Of a DNA stretch of 64,000 nt, positions 16,285 to 25,716 are shown piece after piece; within the stretch, counting starts at the first letter, position 1, and each line of letters opens with the position of its first letter. The notes beneath the pieces are model-generated. The model saw only the letters and a program-made list of their open reading frames with translations. It had not been told where the DNA came from and did not search any database. The translations under genes and the position numbers were made by a program. This DNA comes from Thalassovita sp. GTDB taxonomy: Bacteria > Pseudomonadota > Alphaproteobacteria > Rhodobacterales > Rhodobacteraceae. The stretch covers positions 3,995,001 through 4,059,000 of the forward strand of contig NZ_OY829290.1 in NCBI RefSeq assembly GCF_963691685.1. The letters are read 5' to 3'.

Positions 16285-17568
16285 TTAGTTGCAGCGCGCT
16301 TCGATGTTGTTTTCGGCGGCGTAGGCTTCGGAATCTTCCTTAACCAGCGCGTCGATCACGTCTTTGTCCGACGGCTCAAAGCCCGAGATCAGGCTCCATT
16401 CACCGGCCGAGGCATCCCACTGCTGTACCGCGCCGAGGCCCGGACCACCGTGGTTTTCACAGGACACAGCAAAGTCGGGGCCGAAGCCCGCCAGACCGTG
16501 CTTGTCCATCAGCTCCTGAGTGATCTCGAGGGCTTCCATGCCCTTGATCATGTCGCCTTGGGAAATGTCGGACTTGCCGGCAATTTCCTGAGCTTTCTCA
16601 GCGGCCATATGCGCCAGATAGGCAGCGTAGAGACCACGGTTGTAGAGAACGGTGCCAACCTGATCGCCAGCGCCGGCCGCTTTGCCTGCGTCGACAACAT
16701 GTTTCTGGATGTCGTCAAACACCGGGAAGTCGGACCCAACGTTGTGGAAGGTCACAGCCTTGTAGCCGTCCGCCGCGTCGCCAGCCGGCTTCACGTCGTT
16801 TTCCGAACCCGACCACCAAACACCGATGAAGTTTTCCATCGGGAAGCGGATGTTCACAGCTTCCTGGATCGCGACCTGGTTCATAACGCCCCAGCCCCAC
16901 ATGATCACATAGTCAGGACGCTCACGGCGGATCTGCAGCCACTGCGATTTCTGTTCCTGACCGGGGTGGTCAACGGCCAGCAGGCTCAGGTCGAAACCGT
17001 GCTTGCCCGACAGCTCTTCCAGGGTACGGATCGGTTCCTTACCGTAGGCCGAGTTGTGATAGACCAGCGCCACTTTCTTGCCGCTCAGGTCACCACCGTT
17101 GACGTCCAGCAGGTGGTTGATCGCAACCGAGGCACCATCCCAGTAGTTGATCGGGTAGTTGAACACGTTCGAGAAGATCGAACCGTTCTTCGCCGAGGTC
17201 CGGCCGTAACCCATGGTGTGCATCGCGATGCCGTCTGCGGTCACTTTGGGGATCAGCTGGTAGGTGATACCGGTCGACAGCGGCTGATACACCAGAGTGC
17301 CTTCGCCTTTGGTCGACTCGTAGCATTCCACACCTTTTTCGGTGTTATAGCCGGTCTCACATTCCAGGAAGTTGATCTTTTCACCGCCGATACCGCCGTC
17401 ACGCTCGTTCAGCAGGGTGAAATAGTCGGCGTAGCCATCTGCGAACGGGATGCCGTTTGCAGCATAGGGGCCGGTCCGGTAGCTGAGCGAGGTAAAGGTC
17501 AGGTCCGCAATTGCGGGGCTGGCCGCCACCATTGCAGCAACGGCTGCGGTGATCAGTTTGGTCTTCAT
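16285..17568 (-). CDS. LivK-type periplasmic substrate-binding protein
   Basis: Type I periplasmic binding protein of the ABC importer encoded around it. Signal peptide residues 1-21 (ending ASPAIAD). The mature protein keeps the family pattern YRTGPYAANGIPFADGYADY, NERDGGIGGEKI and the two-lobe repeats up to residue 427. The first-lobe ligand segment (MHTMGYGRTSAKNGSIF) differs from leucine/isoleucine-binding LivK, so another ligand, such as an aromatic or aliphatic acid, is likely. ATG 17568 is preceded by GGGAGGAG; a GTG three codons earlier overlaps that site and was rejected. Confidence 0.88.
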   Translation of the reverse strand: MKTKLITAAVAAMVAASPAIADLTFTSLSYRTGPYAANGIPFADGYADYFTLLNERDGGIGGEKINFLECETGYNTEKGVECYESTKGEGTLVYQPLSTGITYQLIPKVTADGIAMHTMGYGRTSAKNGSIFSNVFNYPINYWDGASVAINHLLDVNGGDLSGKKVALVYHNSAYGKEPIRTLEELSGKHGFDLSLLAVDHPGQEQKSQWLQIRRERPDYVIMWGWGVMNQVAIQEAVNIRFPMENFIGVWWSGSENDVKPAGDAADGYKAVTFHNVGSDFPVFDDIQKHVVDAGKAAGAGDQVGTVLYNRGLYAAYLAHMAAEKAQEIAGKSDISQGDMIKGMEALEITQELMDKHGLAGFGPDFAVSCENHGGPGLGAVQQWDASAGEWSLISGFEPSDKDVIDALVKEDSEAYAAENNIEARCN

Positions 17569-17609
17569 CGGTAACACTCCTCCCTTGGTTTAGTCCGATG
17601 TTCGTCGGT

Positions 17610-17634
17610 CGCCAGACACTCCTCTCATCTGGCG
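17610..17634 (-). other. Stem-loop between livM-type and binding-protein genes
   Basis: CGCCAGA (17610-17616) pairs with TCTGGCG (17628-17634) in the 84-base gap. With the hairpin after the binding-protein gene, it frames that gene and may be a processing or stability element. Confidence 0.4.
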
Positions 17635-17652
17635 GTGGATGTGGCCCCGCGC

Positions 17653-18729
17653 TTAGTGCGGGAAGGGCCACAGCCGTAGTTTTTCCTTGGCCACGCGCCA
17701 CAACTGGGCAAGGCCATGGGGTTCCGCGATCAGGAAGATGATAATCAGAGCCCCCACGATCATGAATTCGAGATGCGCCGCCAGATCGGTCGGCCAGCCC
17801 AGCATGCCCACCAGCACGTTCTTCAGCAGTACCGGCAGCAAGACCAGGAAGGCCGCGCCAGCGAAGGAGCCAAAGATCGAGCCCAGACCACCAATGATGA
17901 TCATGAACAGAACCAGGAACGATTTATTGATGCCGAAAACCTCACCCACTTCAACCGCGCCCAGATAGACCGAGAAGAACAGGGCGCCAGAGACACCGAT
18001 GAAGAACGAGCTGACAGCAAAGGCCGACAGTTTCGATTTCAGCGGATCCACACCGATGATTTCGGCGGCGATGTCCATGTCACGAATGGCCATCCACTTA
18101 CGGCCCGTGGTGCCGCGTGTCAGGTTCCGTGCGATGAGCGCACAGATCGTCACAAAGATCAGGCAGAACAGATAGGTGGCCCATGCGGCGGTGTTGGGCC
18201 CGGTCACGGCGATGCCGAACACAGTCCGCTCAGGCGCCGAGATCTGACCAGAGGCCGAGTAGTTGTAGAACCACGGCACCTTGTTAAACAGCCACACCAG
18301 GAAGAACTGCGCCGCCAGTGTTGCCACGGCAAGGTAGAACCCTTTGATCCGCAGCGACGGCAGGCCAAACGCAACCCCCACCAGGGAGGTGACACCACCT
18401 GCCAGCAGGATATGGATGAAGATGCTGACCTCCGGAAAGGCTGTCATAAGCTTGTAGACCGCGTAAGCGCCCACTGCCATGAAGCCCCCGGTGCCCAGCG
18501 ACACCTGACCACAATAGCCCACCAGGATGTTCAGGCCGATCGCCGCGATCGAGTAGATCAGGAACGGCATGAAGACGGCGTTCACCCAGTAGTCATTGAT
18601 GACAAAGGGAACGATCAGGAAGGCAAAGAACAGGACAGCGTAGTACCGGTACCGATCAAATTTGATCGGGAAGGTTTGGTTGTCATCGGCATAGGTGGTC
18701 TTAAAGTCACCCGCTTCACGATAAAACAT
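17653..18729 (-). CDS. LivM-type ABC transporter permease
   Basis: Inner-membrane permease, 358 residues, with about nine hydrophobic segments. Characteristic LivM blocks are present: IAAIGLNILVGYCGQVSLGTG, the ALIARNLTRGTTGRKWMAIRD cytoplasmic coupling loop, and FSVYLGAVEVGEVFGINKS with FMIIIGGLGSIFGSFAGA. It carries a longer hydrophilic N terminus (about 25 residues) than E. coli LivM. Six bases separate it from the small membrane-protein gene upstream, so all are one transcript. Confidence 0.9.
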   Translation of the reverse strand: MFYREAGDFKTTYADDNQTFPIKFDRYRYYAVLFFAFLIVPFVINDYWVNAVFMPFLIYSIAAIGLNILVGYCGQVSLGTGGFMAVGAYAVYKLMTAFPEVSIFIHILLAGGVTSLVGVAFGLPSLRIKGFYLAVATLAAQFFLVWLFNKVPWFYNYSASGQISAPERTVFGIAVTGPNTAAWATYLFCLIFVTICALIARNLTRGTTGRKWMAIRDMDIAAEIIGVDPLKSKLSAFAVSSFFIGVSGALFFSVYLGAVEVGEVFGINKSFLVLFMIIIGGLGSIFGSFAGAAFLVLLPVLLKNVLVGMLGWPTDLAAHLEFMIVGALIIIFLIAEPHGLAQLWRVAKEKLRLWPFPH

Positions 18730-18735
18730 GGTCCC

Positions 18736-18963
18736 TTACCCTTCCTGAGGCGCGTGGCGGAAATTCAGCGCGGTATTGTTGATGGTTTGTCCTTTGGACA
18801 GGGCCAGATAGGCCCCAATCCCGGTCAAGAAGCCCAGTCCAGCCAGGCTGGTGGCGGTCAGGATCTGCTGATCTGTCAGGTTGGTCGCCGTCAAGGCGAT
18901 GTAACCGAAGGACCAGAACCCCGACCAGGACACCACAGTGAGGATCGCGATTAGCTTCTGCAT
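18736..18963 (-). CDS. Small two-helix membrane protein inside the Liv operon
   Basis: 75 residues with two predicted membrane helices (about 5-27 and 36-57, TSLAGLGFLTGIGAYLAL), short polar ends and a C-terminal NFRHAPQEG tail. I do not recognise a named family. Its ATG overlaps the stop of the LivH gene by one base and its stop lies six bases before the LivM gene, so translation is coupled to both permeases. It may be an accessory subunit or assembly factor of the importer; that is inference from position only. Confidence 0.72.
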   Translation of the reverse strand: MQKLIAILTVVSWSGFWSFGYIALTATNLTDQQILTATSLAGLGFLTGIGAYLALSKGQTINNTALNFRHAPQEG

Positions 18964-19964
18964 CAGACCCTCTCGATGATCTTTTCGCCGAACAGACCCT
19001 GCGGACGGAACACTAGGAAGACCAGCGCCAGCACATAGGCGAACCAGTTCTCGGTTGCGCCGCCGACCATCGGGCCGATGATGAATTCAAACATCTTCTC
19101 ACCCACACCGATGATCAGACCGCCGACAATCGCCCCGGGGATCGAGGTGAAGCCACCCAGCATCAGAACCGGCAGTGCCTTCAGCGCGATCAGCGACAGT
19201 GAGAACTGCACGCCCGATTTGGCGCCCCACATGATACCGGCAACCAGCGCCACAAAGCCCGCAAGCGACCAGACCATCACCCAGATGAAGTTCAGCGAGA
19301 TACCGACCGACAATGCAGCCTGGTGGTCATCTGCCACCGCACGCATCGCACGGCCCTGTTTGGTGTACTGGCTGAACAGCACCAGCGCGGCCACCAGAAC
19401 AACAGCGATGCCGGTTGCGATAATGTCCAGCTGATCCAGGAAGAAGCCGTAGAACCGTTCGTTGCCGAAGCCCAGCCACTGGGTGTTTTCTTCGATCCAG
19501 AAGCTACCGCCCTGCGGCAGACCAACGTCCAGCTTCTTAATGTCCGAGCCCCACATGATATCGCCAAGGCCTTCCATGAAGTAGGCCAGACCAATAGTGG
19601 CCATGAACAGGATGATCGGTTCCTGCCCCACCAGATGGCGGAACACGTAACGCTGCACACACCAGGCCAAGGCAACCATCACAGCCATCGTGATGATGAT
19701 GCCGAAAAAGGCGTTCACGTGCCAGCCGAAGTGATGCACCTCAGTGCCAAGGATGGCGTTGATCAGATGCGCGAAGGGGATCTGCCCCTCCATGATGCCC
19801 ACCAGCGTCAGCGCCGCAAACAGGGCCATAACACCCTGCGCGTAGTTGAAGATGCCGGACGCCTTGTAGATCAAGACGAAGCCCAGCGCGACAAGAGCGT
19901 AGAGAACGCCTGCCATCAGGCCGTTCAGGAAAACCTCTGCCCCAAAGAGTAGCTGTTCAGGCAT
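18963..19964 (-). CDS. LivH-type ABC transporter permease
   Basis: Second permease of the importer, 333 residues, with about eight membrane segments. LivH signatures: LMAGVLYALVALGFVLIYKAS followed by GIFNYAQGVMALF, the coupling loop TKQGRAMRAVADDHQAA, and LGGFTSIPGAIVGG. A periplasmic insertion around residues 135-170 (GSDIKKLDVGLPQGGSFWI) is larger than in typical LivH and may contact the binding protein. It lies 42 bases downstream of the LivG gene. Confidence 0.9.
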   Translation of the reverse strand: MPEQLLFGAEVFLNGLMAGVLYALVALGFVLIYKASGIFNYAQGVMALFAALTLVGIMEGQIPFAHLINAILGTEVHHFGWHVNAFFGIIITMAVMVALAWCVQRYVFRHLVGQEPIILFMATIGLAYFMEGLGDIMWGSDIKKLDVGLPQGGSFWIEENTQWLGFGNERFYGFFLDQLDIIATGIAVVLVAALVLFSQYTKQGRAMRAVADDHQAALSVGISLNFIWVMVWSLAGFVALVAGIMWGAKSGVQFSLSLIALKALPVLMLGGFTSIPGAIVGGLIIGVGEKMFEFIIGPMVGGATENWFAYVLALVFLVFRPQGLFGEKIIERV

Positions 19965-20006
19965 CGTTACGCCCCCTTAAACAGTTGAATACGTTGTGCG
20001 GTACGA

Positions 20007-20828
20007 TCAGTCATGGCTCACCCCCAGATAGGCGTCGATCACGTCCTGATTGTTGCGCACTTCGTCCGGGGTGCCGTCCCCGATCTTTTTGCCGTAATCC
20101 ATCACGACCACGCGGTCGCTGAGGTCCATCACAACGCCCATATCGTGTTCGATCAGGGCGATGGTGGTGCCGAATTCGTCGTTCACGTCGAGGATGAAGC
20201 GGCTCATGTCCTCTTTCTCTTCGACGTTCATGCCCGCCATCGGTTCGTCCAGCAGCAACAGATGCGGCTCAACGGCCAGTGCGCGGGCCAGTTCCACACG
20301 TTTCTTCAGACCATAAGGCAGACGTCCCACCGGGGTTTTCCGGATCGACTGGATTTCCAGGAAGTCGATGATCTTCTCAACAACTTCGCGGTTCTCCACC
20401 TCTTCCTTCTCGGCCTTCCCTTTCCAGATCGCTTGCTGGAACATGTTGGTCTTCATGTGGTTGAGGCGACCGGTCATCACGTTGTCCAGCACGGACATGC
20501 CTTCAAACAGCGCGATGTTCTGGAAGGTCCGGGCGATGCCCTGCTGGGCCACCTGATAAGGTTTCATCTGCGGGCGTTTTGCGCCTTTGTACCAAACCTC
20601 ACCTTCCTGCGGCACATAGAAGCCCGAGATCACGTTCAGCATCGAGGATTTACCAGCGCCGTTCGGGCCGATGATGGCGCGGATCTCGCCTTCCTTGATG
20701 TCAAAGCTGATGTCGGTGATTGCCTTCACCCCGCCAAAGCGCAGCGTGATGTTTTTCATCTCCATCAAGGTGCCGCCGATTTTGCGGCCGTCCTCGGTGA
20801 TGTAGCCTTCTGTCATCTGATCGCTCAT
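20007..20828 (-). CDS. LivG-type ABC transporter ATP-binding protein
   Basis: ATPase subunit with Walker A GPNGAGKSS, a family-specific GIARTFQNIALFEGMSVLDNV Q-loop region, the signature LPYGLKKRVELARALA and Walker B LLLLDEPMAGMN, then H-loop LIEHDMGVVMD. 273 residues including a 20-residue N-terminal extension. Its start codon overlaps the ligase stop by four bases (ATGA), so the ligase and the transporter are made together. Confidence 0.92.
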   Translation of the reverse strand: MSDQMTEGYITEDGRKIGGTLMEMKNITLRFGGVKAITDISFDIKEGEIRAIIGPNGAGKSSMLNVISGFYVPQEGEVWYKGAKRPQMKPYQVAQQGIARTFQNIALFEGMSVLDNVMTGRLNHMKTNMFQQAIWKGKAEKEEVENREVVEKIIDFLEIQSIRKTPVGRLPYGLKKRVELARALAVEPHLLLLDEPMAGMNVEEKEDMSRFILDVNDEFGTTIALIEHDMGVVMDLSDRVVVMDYGKKIGDGTPDEVRNNQDVIDAYLGVSHD

Positions 20829-22828
20829 TCTGCTGCCACCTTCCCGCTGGTCACGGCAACCACAGGGGCGTCAATCAACGTCAGGTTGGCGCTGATCGAC
20901 CCTTTGCGGCCGTCTTCATAGGTCACTTCGGTGGTGGTGTAGATCTCATCCTTGCCGCCATAGAGCGCGTCGATCAGATCCGAGAATTTATCCTCAACAA
21001 TCCGACGGCGCACCTTACGGGTCCGGGTCATTTCGCCATCGTCAGCGTCCAGTTCTTTGTGCAGAACCAGGAAGCGGTGGATCTGACAGCCCGAAAGCAT
21101 CTCATCCTGCGCGACCGATTTGTTGACCTCTTCGACGTGCGATTTGATGGTTTCCAGAACCTGCGGATGCCCCGCCAGTTCCTGATAGGAAGAATAGGCG
21201 ATGTTGTTGCGTTCGGCCCAGTTGCCAACCGCGGTCAGGTCGATGTTCACAAAGGCCATACATTTGTCACGGCCATTGCCGAACAGCACCGCCTCCAGCA
21301 CGTTGGGGAAGAACTTCAGCTTGTTCTCAACGTATTTCGGCGCAAACAGGCTGCCATCGGCCATTTTGCCAACGTCCTTGGCGCGGTCGATGATACGCAG
21401 ATGACCGGTGTCTTTCTCGATGAAGCCCGCATCGCCAGTGGCCACCCAGCCTTCGGCGTCTTTGGTGCCTTTGGTGCTTTCTTCGTTCTTGTAATAGTAC
21501 TCGAAAACACCGGGGCTGCGGTAGTGAACCTCACCATTGTCATCGATCTTCAACTCAACACCCGGCGACGGCACACCAACAGTGTCCGAACGCACCTGAC
21601 CATCGGGCTGCGCGGTGATGAAAACCGTTGCCTCGGTCTGGCCGTAGAGCTGTTTCAGGTTGATACCCAGCGAACGATAGAACGCAAAGATTTCCGGACC
21701 AATCGCTTCACCGGCGGTGTAGCCCACCCGCACGCGGCTGAAGCCAAGGGTGTTTTTCAGCGGGCCGTAAACCATCAGGTTGCCCAGCGCGTATTTCATC
21801 CGGTCGCCAAACCCAACAGGGTTGCCATCCAGAATGTCGCCGCCCACTTTCTTGGCGTGCTCCATGAAGTAATGGAACATCTTGCGCTTCATCGGGCTGG
21901 CGTCTTCCATCCGGATCATGACGCTGGTCAGCTGCGTTTCAAAAACACGCGGCGGCGCGAAGTAGTAAGTCGGACCAATTTCACGCAGGTCGACGTTCAG
22001 CGTCTCGGCGCTTTCCGGGCAGTTCACGCAGAAACCGCACCAGTAGGCCTGACCAACCGAGAAGATGAAATCCCCCACCCATGCCATCGGCAGGTAGGCC
22101 AGAATTTCTTCGTCCGGGCGCAGATTGTCGAACTCGGAGGAGTTCTTGGCGCTTTCGATCACGTTACGGTTCGACAGAACCACACCTTTGGGTTTGCCGG
22201 TGGTGCCCGAGGTATAAAGCATCACACAGGTGGAGCTGTAATCCAGCTTGGAACGACGGCGCTCCAGCTCAGGTGTCAGCTCATCACGGGCGGCAAAGCC
22301 CTGTTCCTGAATGTGGCTGAATTCATGCAGCTGGGTATGATCGTATTTCCGCATGCCGCGCGGATCGAGATAGATCATATGTTCAAACTGATGCAGGTCT
22401 TCTTGGATATCGATGACCTTGTCGACCTGTTCCTGATCTTCGGCGATCACAAAGCGCGCGCCGCAGTGATCCAGCACATAGGCCATCTCTTCTGCTGCCG
22501 CATCCTGGTAAAGCGGAACCGGAATTGCGCCAACGGATTGGGCGGCAACCATCGACCAGTACATATAGGGACGGTTGCGGCCAATGATGGCGATGAAATC
22601 GCCCTCGTTGACGCCGAGGTTCAACAGGCCACGGGCCAGGTTGTTGATCTGATGTTCGGTCTCACGCCAGGTCCAGCTCTGCCAGATCCCGAATTCCTTC
22701 TCCCGATAAGCGGGGCGATCCGCCATCTCGGTGGCGTTGCGGTGCAACAGCGCCGGAATGGACTGAAGTCCACCCGCCGCCTGTGACGACTGTGCCAATT
22801 CTGTTCCTCCCAAATGCTCGGTCTTCAT
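20825..22828 (-). CDS. Long-chain-type acyl-CoA ligase (AMP-binding)
   Basis: ATP-dependent CoA ligase of about 667 residues. AMP-binding motif YTSGTTGKPKGVVLS, adenine site LKQLYGQTEATVFI, and GWVATGDAGFIEKDTGHLRIIDRAKD hinge are intact. The FadD15-like insert (ARVNVEEVNKSVAQDEMLS-like C-terminal region) indicates medium/long-chain or aryl substrates rather than acetate. First gene of the operon and translationally coupled to LivG, which suggests import and trapping of the acid as CoA ester. I chose ATG 22828 (GGAGG 11 bases upstream); a TTG at 22879 would add 17 residues. Confidence 0.88.
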   Translation of the reverse strand: MKTEHLGGTELAQSSQAAGGLQSIPALLHRNATEMADRPAYREKEFGIWQSWTWRETEHQINNLARGLLNLGVNEGDFIAIIGRNRPYMYWSMVAAQSVGAIPVPLYQDAAAEEMAYVLDHCGARFVIAEDQEQVDKVIDIQEDLHQFEHMIYLDPRGMRKYDHTQLHEFSHIQEQGFAARDELTPELERRRSKLDYSSTCVMLYTSGTTGKPKGVVLSNRNVIESAKNSSEFDNLRPDEEILAYLPMAWVGDFIFSVGQAYWCGFCVNCPESAETLNVDLREIGPTYYFAPPRVFETQLTSVMIRMEDASPMKRKMFHYFMEHAKKVGGDILDGNPVGFGDRMKYALGNLMVYGPLKNTLGFSRVRVGYTAGEAIGPEIFAFYRSLGINLKQLYGQTEATVFITAQPDGQVRSDTVGVPSPGVELKIDDNGEVHYRSPGVFEYYYKNEESTKGTKDAEGWVATGDAGFIEKDTGHLRIIDRAKDVGKMADGSLFAPKYVENKLKFFPNVLEAVLFGNGRDKCMAFVNIDLTAVGNWAERNNIAYSSYQELAGHPQVLETIKSHVEEVNKSVAQDEMLSGCQIHRFLVLHKELDADDGEMTRTRKVRRRIVEDKFSDLIDALYGGKDEIYTTTEVTYEDGRKGSISANLTLIDAPVVAVTSGKVAAE

Positions 22829-22998
22829 CGAGCGCACGGCCTCCACAGCCGCGATTCTCCCTTTCTCAAGGGTGCGCAATTAGATTACGCGGTCAACTTT
22901 TTCCTGATCATTTCCCAATCCTAACGAATTGTAACAGCCCTAAATCTGACGCTTTTCCCCCGTCGCGCGGGATGCTAGCCAGTGGGAGGGAGGAGCTG

Positions 22999-24933
22999 AT
23001 GGCCTTGGCAAAAAACGATACAGCCGCAATGACCAGTGCCGGTCTGAATCTGATTCAGCAGGGTCTGTCGATTTATGATGAGCATCTGAAGCTGGTGATT
23101 TGCAACCGCCCGTTTCTGGAGATGTTTGATCTGCCAGAAAGCCACGGCAAGCCCGGCGCCCGTTTTCAGGACACCATCCGCCTACTTGTGGAACGTGGCG
23201 AATATGGGCCGGTGGATGACGTGGCTGAGGCCGTGGCGATGCGTGTGGAACAGGCCCGCGCCTTTACCCCCCACTACATGGAACGCGAACGCGCCAACGG
23301 CCGCTGGGTTTCGGTGGAGGGATCGCCCCTGCCGCAAGGCGGCTGGGTCGCCGTTTACACCGACATCACCCGCGCCAAACGGCAAGAGGCCTTGCTGCGC
23401 ACCCGGTCAGAGGCGCTGTCAGACAAGGTGCTGGGCTACGCCGAGGAACTGGCCGCGGCCAACCGTGAGCTTGAGGCAACCATCACCGCCCTGGAAGAAG
23501 CCAAACGCCAACTGGCCGAGACTGAGGCCCGCACCCGCCAAACGACCGAGATGATGCCGGCCCATATCGCCCATGTGGACCGCAACCGACGCTACACGTT
23601 TTCCAACCGCAAGCTTTCCTCGGTCATGCCCGGCCGTCCGTCAGAAATCACTGGTCTTGATATCGAAGAGGCGCTTGGCGAAGAGATCTACACAGCCATC
23701 GCGCCGCATCTGGATAAGGCGTTTGCCGGTGAGGCGTCGGTCTTTGAGTTTTTCATCGAAAGCAGCTCACGCCGGATCCGCGCGGCCTTCACCCCGGCGC
23801 AGGATCTGGACGGGCCCAGCGGACCAGACAGTGGCGGGGTCTATATCCTGTCGATGGACATCACCCGCGAAGCACAGGCGCGCACCGCGCTGCAACAGAC
23901 CCGCCGCCGCGAAATGGCGGCGCAGCTGACCAGCGGCATGGCGCATGATTTTTCCAATCTGCTGACCATCATCCTTGGCAGCCAATCCCGGCTGCAGCGT
24001 ATGGATCTGCCCGGGTCGGCCCAACAGCAGGTCGAGGCAACCCTGTCCGCGGCCCATCGCGGCGGGTCGCTGTTAAACCGAATTGCCGATATCACCGGCG
24101 CACGCGAATGGAATCCGGCCCCAGCCGATGTGGCGCTCCTCTTGGATGACATGAAGATCCTCGCCACCCCCGCGCTGCCCAACGGCTTCACGCTGCACAT
24201 CTCAAACCTGCTGCATGACAACATGCTGATGCTCGACACAGGGATGTTGCAGGATTCCCTACTGAACCTGATCCTCAACGCCCGTGACGCCTGTGGCAAA
24301 TCGGGTGAGATTTCGCTGACCGTGGCCCCGGTGCAAAACCTCTGGGCGGAATTCATCGTCGAAGACAACGGGCCGGGCTTTTCTGACGCCGCGCTCAGCC
24401 GTGCGATGGAACCGTTTTACACCACCAAAGGCGGTGAGGGGTCAGGGCTGGGCCTGTCGATGGTCTATGATATGGCGAAACTTGCTGGCGGCAGACTGCG
24501 CGTCGCCAATGGCGAAAAAGGCGCCCGGATAACCCTGCGCCTGCCATTGCGCCCGGCCCCGCCGCCCCTGGCACCAGGTCTGGTCCTGCTGGTCGAAGAC
24601 AGCGCGGACATCCGCGAAGTTCTGCGCCCGATGCTGACGGCCATGGGCAACACCGTGGTCGAAGCCACCTCATATGACGAAGCACTGGCCTTGATCGAGG
24701 GCCTGCCTGAAATCAAACGCATCCTTTCTGACATCTCGCTCATCGGGGAAAAAACCGGTATCGATCTGCGCAACGCCCTGCCTGAAAGCGCACCGCCCAT
24801 TCACCTGATGACATCGCGCCCCCCTGATGATGCGTTGCACAAAACCGCCGCCGCCAATGGCCCGGTACTGCGCAAACCCTTCACGCAGTCGCAATTGACT
24901 TCCTTCCTGCAACAGGACCCGAACAGCCCATGA
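22999..24933 (+). CDS. PAS-domain hybrid histidine kinase
   Basis: Soluble sensor kinase, 644 residues. Order: PAS-like domain (about 10-120, LNLIQQGLSIYDEHLKLV), coiled coil (130-185, LAAANRELEATITALEEA), second PAS (190-295), histidine-bearing DHp with H316 in GMAHDFSNLL, ATPase domain (NLILNARDAC, DNGPGFS, GSGLGLSMV), and a receiver (515-640) with D578. ATG 22999 is preceded by GGGAGGGAGGAG; the 72 earlier in-frame codons look non-coding. It diverges from the acyl-CoA ligase/Liv operon 170 bases away and overlaps the response-regulator gene by four bases. Confidence 0.88.
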   Translation: MALAKNDTAAMTSAGLNLIQQGLSIYDEHLKLVICNRPFLEMFDLPESHGKPGARFQDTIRLLVERGEYGPVDDVAEAVAMRVEQARAFTPHYMERERANGRWVSVEGSPLPQGGWVAVYTDITRAKRQEALLRTRSEALSDKVLGYAEELAAANRELEATITALEEAKRQLAETEARTRQTTEMMPAHIAHVDRNRRYTFSNRKLSSVMPGRPSEITGLDIEEALGEEIYTAIAPHLDKAFAGEASVFEFFIESSSRRIRAAFTPAQDLDGPSGPDSGGVYILSMDITREAQARTALQQTRRREMAAQLTSGMAHDFSNLLTIILGSQSRLQRMDLPGSAQQQVEATLSAAHRGGSLLNRIADITGAREWNPAPADVALLLDDMKILATPALPNGFTLHISNLLHDNMLMLDTGMLQDSLLNLILNARDACGKSGEISLTVAPVQNLWAEFIVEDNGPGFSDAALSRAMEPFYTTKGGEGSGLGLSMVYDMAKLAGGRLRVANGEKGARITLRLPLRPAPPPLAPGLVLLVEDSADIREVLRPMLTAMGNTVVEATSYDEALALIEGLPEIKRILSDISLIGEKTGIDLRNALPESAPPIHLMTSRPPDDALHKTAAANGPVLRKPFTQSQLTSFLQQDPNSP

Positions 24934-25637
24934 ATACCGCCGCGCCCCTTGTGACCATTCTGGATGACGAACCCGCAATCCGCTCGATGCTTTCGGACGC
25001 ACTGGAGGAGGCCGGGTTTCGCACCCTAAGCTTTGGCCGCGCCACCGAATTTGAGGCCGCGTTGCAATCCGCCACGCCGGATGTCTGTCTGGTGGACCTG
25101 TCGCTGCCGGACAAAGACGGGCTGACGCTGGTGCACCGTCTGGCACTGGAACAGGGCGCAACCGTCATCATCATTTCCGGCCGCGCTCAGGTGCAGGACC
25201 GGGTCACCGGGCTGGAACTGGGGGCGGATGACTACATCATCAAACCCTTTGACCCAGCTGAGGTGGTCGCGCGGATCCGCGCCCGGTTACGCCGGGGGCA
25301 GGCACAGCCACAATCCGGCAACACGGCGCGGTTTTCCGGCTGGGTGGCGCATTTTGACAGCTATGTTCTTGAGGATGAGAACGGCGATAAAACACCGTTT
25401 TCCCATGCCGAAGGTGAGGTGCTGCGCCTGTTCCTTGAACGGCCGAAACGGCTGATTTCCCGCGCTGTCATGCAGGAAAGCCTTGGTGGGGCGGCTGGCG
25501 AAAGCTTTGACCGGGCGATGGATGTGCGGATTTCACGGCTGCGCACCAAACTGCGTGAGGATCCGAAAAACCCCCATCTAATCAAGACGATCTATGGCGC
25601 GGGCTATATCTTTCTGGGGGACGTGCACTGGGGCTGA
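24930..25637 (+). CDS. OmpR-family response regulator
   Basis: Two-domain regulator of 235 residues: receiver (1-120) with D56 in VCLVDLSLPD and conserved Lys in DDYIIKPFDP, then a winged-helix Trans_reg_C domain (130-230; FDRAMDVRISRLRTKL, IKTIYGAGYIFL). Coupled to the kinase gene by ATGA overlap, so they form a pair. The likeliest target is the divergent ligase/Liv operon, inferred from position. Confidence 0.92.
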   Translation: MNTAAPLVTILDDEPAIRSMLSDALEEAGFRTLSFGRATEFEAALQSATPDVCLVDLSLPDKDGLTLVHRLALEQGATVIIISGRAQVQDRVTGLELGADDYIIKPFDPAEVVARIRARLRRGQAQPQSGNTARFSGWVAHFDSYVLEDENGDKTPFSHAEGEVLRLFLERPKRLISRAVMQESLGGAAGESFDRAMDVRISRLRTKLREDPKNPHLIKTIYGAGYIFLGDVHWG

Positions 25638-25716
25638 TCCCTTTGCAACTCGGCAGTTCACAGCGGACGATTCGCTAGCCCTTGCGTGCGCCGAATCGCC
25701 ATCCTAGAATCACCGC

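Noticed and set aside
16261..22786. Several long plus-strand frames (up to 575 codons) across the Liv/ligase operon
   Set aside because: They mirror the minus-strand operon and contain no recognisable domains.
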